This document shows positions 5,998 through 9,374 of a DNA stretch of 9,374 nucleotides, in pieces (within the stretch, counting starts at the first letter, position 1; each line of letters starts with the position of its first letter). The stretch is taken from contig JBDSLU010000387.1 in assembly GCA_039916225.1 (NCBI GenBank), positions 1-9,374 of the forward strand, written 5' to 3'. The notes beneath the pieces are model-generated. The model was given only the letters and a program-made list of their open reading frames with translations. It was not told where the DNA came from and searched no databases. This DNA comes from JBDSLU01 sp039916225 (lineage in GTDB: Bacteria > Acidobacteriota > Vicinamibacteria > Vicinamibacterales > Vicinamibacteraceae). A program made the translations under genes and the position numbers.

Positions 5998-6500
5998 TCG
6001 CCCCCGAGTGCGCCCGCGAATCCGAGATCGTCGACGCCATCGGCGCCGGCCAGTGGCCCGACGCCGCGCCGGAGGGATTGCGCGCCCACGCTGTCTCGTG
6101 TCCGGTGTGCGCCGACCTGGCACTGGCCGCGTCCGCGCTGCACGACGACGCCGCGGTGGCGAACCAGGTGTCGATAGCGCTGCCGTCGGCTGGCCAGGTC
6201 TGGTGGCGCGCCGAGCTGCGCGCCCGCCACGAGGCCGCGCGAATGGCGCAGCGTCCGCTCCTGGCCGTCCAGGTCGTCGCCGCAGTGGTGTTCCTGGCCG
6301 CGGTGGCGACGGGTATTCGCCAGCTGGCGCCAAACGCCTGGACCTGGGTCGTCCGGGCCGTCGAGGATGCCCGCCTGGGTGGCTTCGGCACGATGGACAA
6401 CCTGACGATGGCCCTGGTCGTGTCCGTCGGGCTGTGGCTGATCCTCGGGCCGATCGCGTTCTACATGGTGCTGCGCGCCGACCGGCAGGGCGGCCAGTAG
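5994..6500 (+). CDS. Zinc-finger anti-sigma factor, membrane-bound
   Basis: This 168-residue protein should sequester the sigma factor encoded just before it. The N-terminal cytoplasmic part has HAVSCPVC (32-39), an H-X3-C-X2-C motif typical of zinc-binding anti-sigma domains; C6 is a possible extra ligand. The segment VWWRAELRARHEAARMAQRP (69-88) follows. Two membrane helices occur at about 89-108 (LLAVQVVAAVVFLAAVATGI) and 137-160 (LTMALVVSVGLWLILGPIAF), so both ends should face the cytoplasm, with a short loop outside. The start is well supported: AGGAGG at 5981-5986 lies 7 nt before the ATG, which overlaps the sigma stop by ATGA. Release could be by redox change at the zinc site or by membrane signalling, possibly through the protein encoded at 4461. 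The gene ends just before a hairpin. Confidence 0.88.
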   Translation: MIAPECARESEIVDAIGAGQWPDAAPEGLRAHAVSCPVCADLALAASALHDDAAVANQVSIALPSAGQVWWRAELRARHEAARMAQRPLLAVQVVAAVVFLAAVATGIRQLAPNAWTWVVRAVEDARLGGFGTMDNLTMALVVSVGLWLILGPIAFYMVLRADRQGGQ

Positions 6501-6501
6501 G

Positions 6502-6528
6502 CCGCCGCCGGGCAGCCGACGGCGGCGG
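6502..6528 (+). terminator. G+C-rich hairpin after the ECF operon, no U-tract
   Basis: CCGCCGCCG (6502-6510) pairs perfectly with CGGCGGCGG (6520-6528) around a 9-nt loop. It starts one base after the anti-sigma stop codon. No T-run follows, as with the other hairpins in this window. The rest of the gap to 6585 shows nothing else. Confidence 0.55.
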
Positions 6529-6585
6529 GAACCGTAGTCCGGCGGTCTATGACAAGGCCGTCAGGGGCCCGCTGAGCGGTTGTGG

Positions 6586-6591
6586 TAACGT
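6586..6591 (+). promoter_or_regulatory. Candidate -10 element (TAACGT) for the sulfur-transfer fusion gene
   Basis: GG-TAACGT ends 8 nt before the ATG at 6600, with no Shine-Dalgarno sequence between. It supports ATG 6600, rather than the in-frame GTG at 6582, as the start. No convincing -35 element is seen. Confidence 0.4.
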
Positions 6592-6599
6592 CGGAAATC

Positions 6600-8096
<1,497 letters not shown>

Positions 8097-8099
8097 GGC

Positions 8100-8131
8100 C
8101 TGGCGGCCGCGTCCTCGGGCGCGGCCGCCGG
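8100..8131 (+). terminator. Hairpin between the fusion gene and the Rrf2 gene, no U-tract
   Basis: GGCGGCCGCG (8102-8111) pairs perfectly with CGCGGCCGCC (8120-8129) around an 8-nt loop, extended by T8101-G8130 and C8100-G8131. It begins 4 nt after the fusion gene's stop and ends 12 nt before the next candidate -10. It probably ends or attenuates transcription ahead of the Rrf2 gene. No T-run follows. Confidence 0.6.
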
Positions 8132-8143
8132 ACCACCCCGGGG

Positions 8144-8149
8144 TAAGAT
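8144..8149 (+). promoter_or_regulatory. Candidate -10 element (TAAGAT) of the Rrf2 gene
   Basis: GG-TAAGAT ends 9 nt before the GTG start at 8159, without a Shine-Dalgarno sequence. The spacing matches the other start-proximal elements. Rrf2 regulators of Fe-S genes often repress their own promoter, so an operator may overlap here, but I see no clear palindrome beyond the hairpin. Confidence 0.4.
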
Positions 8150-8158
8150 AGTGCGACC

Positions 8159-8650
8159 GTGCTGAGGCTCTCCAAGAAGACCGACTACGCCCTGATGGCG
8201 ATGAAGCATCTCGCCCTGCAGAGCGCTGCCGCGAGCCCCGGTTCGCCGACGGGAGGCGCCGCCAGCGCCCGCGAAATCGCCGAGCACTACGACATCCCGA
8301 TCGAGCTGCTCGCCAAGATCCTGCAACGGCTGGCGCGCCGCGGCCTGCTGACGTCGCATCAGGGCACCCGCGGCGGCTACAGCCTGGCCCGGCCGGCGAC
8401 GGTGATTTCGGTCGCCGACGTCATCCAGGCGGTCGACGGGCCGCTCACGGTGACCGCCTGTTCGGTCGACGACCAGGCCTGTGGCCAGTACTCGAAGTGC
8501 AACGTCCGCGATCCGCTGTGGCGCATCAAGGATCGGATCCTGACGTCGCTGGCGGCCTGCAGCCTCGACGAGATCGCCACCGACGTGCCGATGACCAGCC
8601 CCGCCCCCGAGCTCCAGCCCGTCACCCTCTCGCGCCGCGCGCGCGAATAG
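8159..8650 (+). CDS. Rrf2/IscR-type Fe-S cluster-responsive transcriptional regulator
   Basis: This is a 163-residue winged-helix repressor of the Rrf2 family. It opens with the family signature LRLSKKTDYALMAMKHLAL (2-20). The helix-turn-helix follows: SAREIAEHYDIPIELLAKIL (36-55), then LARRGLLTSHQGTRGGYSLAR with the wing at 65-78. The dimer helix starts VADVIQAVDGPL. Three cysteines, C101, C108 and C114 (C-X6-C-X5-C), sit where IscR has C-X5-C-X5-C, so a [2Fe-2S] cluster is likely. A 14-residue Ala/Gly/Pro/Ser insert (22-35) lengthens the loop before the helix-turn-helix. The start is GTG 8159, which places LRLSKKTDYAL at the very N-terminus as in relatives. Its stop lies 7 nt before the desulfurase start, so it probably regulates the operon it heads by sensing Fe-S supply. 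Calling it iscR itself would be too strong. Confidence 0.9.
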   Translation: MLRLSKKTDYALMAMKHLALQSAAASPGSPTGGAASAREIAEHYDIPIELLAKILQRLARRGLLTSHQGTRGGYSLARPATVISVADVIQAVDGPLTVTACSVDDQACGQYSKCNVRDPLWRIKDRILTSLAACSLDEIATDVPMTSPAPELQPVTLSRRARE

Positions 8651-8657
8651 TCCCGAC

Positions 8658-9374
8658 GTGGGGCGGGACACGCTCCTCTATTTCGACGGCCACGCCACGA
8701 CCCCGTGCGATCCACGGGTGGTCGCGGCCATGCTGCCCTACTTCACCGAGCGCTTCGGCAACGCCTCGAGCGCGCAGCATCCCTTCGGCTGGGCGGCCCG
8801 TGACGCGGTCGAGAAAGCGCGCGGCCAGGTCGCCACGCTGATCGGCGCCCGGCCGCGCGACATTGTTTTCACCAGCGGCGCCACCGAGTCGAACAACCTG
8901 GCCATCACCGGCGCGGTGCGCGCGCTGCGTGCGCGCGGGCGCCATGTGGTCACGCTCGCGACCGAGCACACCGCCGTGCTCGACGTCTGCGCGGCGCTCG
9001 AGGCCGGCCAGATCGACGGCGTGCAGGTCGAGGTGACGCGGCTCGGCGTCGACGCCGGCGGCCTCGTCGATCCCTCGGCGGTGGAGGCTGCCATCCGCGC
9101 CGACACCGTGCTGGTCAGCGCGATGGCCGCCAACAACGAGATCGGCGTGCTGCAGCCGATCGCCGCCATTGGCGCGCTCGCCCGGTCCCGCGACATCGCC
9201 TTCCATGTCGACGCGGCGCAGGCGGCCGGCAAGATCCCGCTCGACGTCGAGGCGATCGGCGCCGATCTCCTGTCGATCAGTGCCCACAAGTTCTACGGCC
9301 CGAAGGGCGTCGGCGCGCTCTACGTGCGCCGGCGCGGCCCGGCCGCGGATCTGCCGCCGCTGCACCACGGCGGT
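8658..9374 (+). CDS. iscS: Cysteine desulfurase (IscS/NifS family), 3' end outside the window
   Basis: This PLP enzyme converts cysteine to alanine and passes the sulfur as a persulfide to Fe-S scaffolds, tRNA thiolation or sulfur carriers. The 239 visible residues contain LLYFDGHATTPCDPRV (6-21), FGNASSAQHPFGW, FTSGATESNNLAI, the PLP-stacking H104 in ATEHTAV, and ANNEIGVLQP. D185 and Q188 lie in HVDAAQAAGK, and the Schiff-base lysine is K211 in SAHKFYGPKG. These positions match E. coli IscS (H104, D180, Q183, K206) almost exactly, supporting the GTG start at 8658. The catalytic loop cysteine lies beyond the edge, so group I versus II cannot be settled, though the sequence style is IscS/NifS. 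No ribosome-binding site is visible; the 7-nt gap after the Rrf2 stop implies coupled expression. With the fusion gene upstream it could supply the rhodanese domain with sulfur. Confidence 0.93.
   Translation, partial: MGRDTLLYFDGHATTPCDPRVVAAMLPYFTERFGNASSAQHPFGWAARDAVEKARGQVATLIGARPRDIVFTSGATESNNLAITGAVRALRARGRHVVTLATEHTAVLDVCAALEAGQIDGVQVEVTRLGVDAGGLVDPSAVEAAIRADTVLVSAMAANNEIGVLQPIAAIGALARSRDIAFHVDAAQAAGKIPLDVEAIGADLLSISAHKFYGPKGVGALYVRRRGPAADLPPLHHGG

Noticed and set aside
6582..6599. Upstream GTG start for the fusion gene
   Set aside because: The extra six residues have no match to CysO-type carriers and the candidate -10 (6586-6591) would fall inside the coding sequence.
8622..9368. 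248-residue open frame on the minus strand
   Set aside because: Antisense to the cysteine desulfurase, which has every PLP-site residue on the plus strand.

Overview
The window is a gene-dense stretch of a very G+C-rich bacterial chromosome, with strong G/C preference at third codon positions. That bias produces long but meaningless open frames on the opposite strand. Gene content fits an environmental Gram-negative, most likely an Acidobacteriota of the Vicinamibacteria type. The hints are the demethylmenaquinone/ubiquinone methyltransferase, the zinc-finger anti-sigma protein, the DUF6624 protein, and TANNNT elements lying a few bases before start codons. This placement is inferred from gene style; there is no rRNA or phylogenetic marker to prove it. 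No tRNA, rRNA, CRISPR array, insertion sequence or phage gene was seen.

Layout. (1) 13-1427: a DtxR/MntR-family metal-dependent repressor on the minus strand and ubiE/menG on the plus strand are divergent, with only 26 bp between their starts; their candidate -10 elements overlap. A strong hairpin follows ubiE. (2) 1516-3340: a conserved protein of unknown function (143 aa), then rmuC. (3) 3341-4365: a 204-bp stretch with no convincing gene, a C-terminally truncated DUF486 membrane protein that looks decayed, and a DUF6624 protein overlapping it by ATGA. (4) 4461-6500: an envelope/regulatory operon of a three-helix membrane protein with a signal peptide, an ECF-type sigma factor and its zinc-finger, two-helix membrane anti-sigma factor, ending in a hairpin. 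(5) 6600-9374: a sulfur-transfer block. It holds a three-domain fusion (CysO/MoaD-like ubiquitin-fold carrier, MoeB/MoeZ adenylyltransferase, rhodanese), an Rrf2/IscR-type regulator with three cysteines, and an IscS/NifS cysteine desulfurase that runs off the right edge.

How they work together. The right-hand block is coherent: the desulfurase would release sulfur from cysteine as a persulfide, the rhodanese and E1-like domains would pass it to a carrier C-terminus, and the Rrf2 protein would sense Fe-S status. The ECF block is a standard signal-response module with an extra membrane partner. The left block (metal repressor, quinone methylation, RmuC) is ordinary housekeeping.

The most interesting points are the sulfur carrier fused in front of its own activating enzyme, so that its di-glycine is internal; the repeated TANNNT-to-start spacing that suggests leaderless transcription, including one shared by two divergent genes; and the truncated DUF486 gene. 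I found nothing that amounts to a clearly new defence or mobile system.
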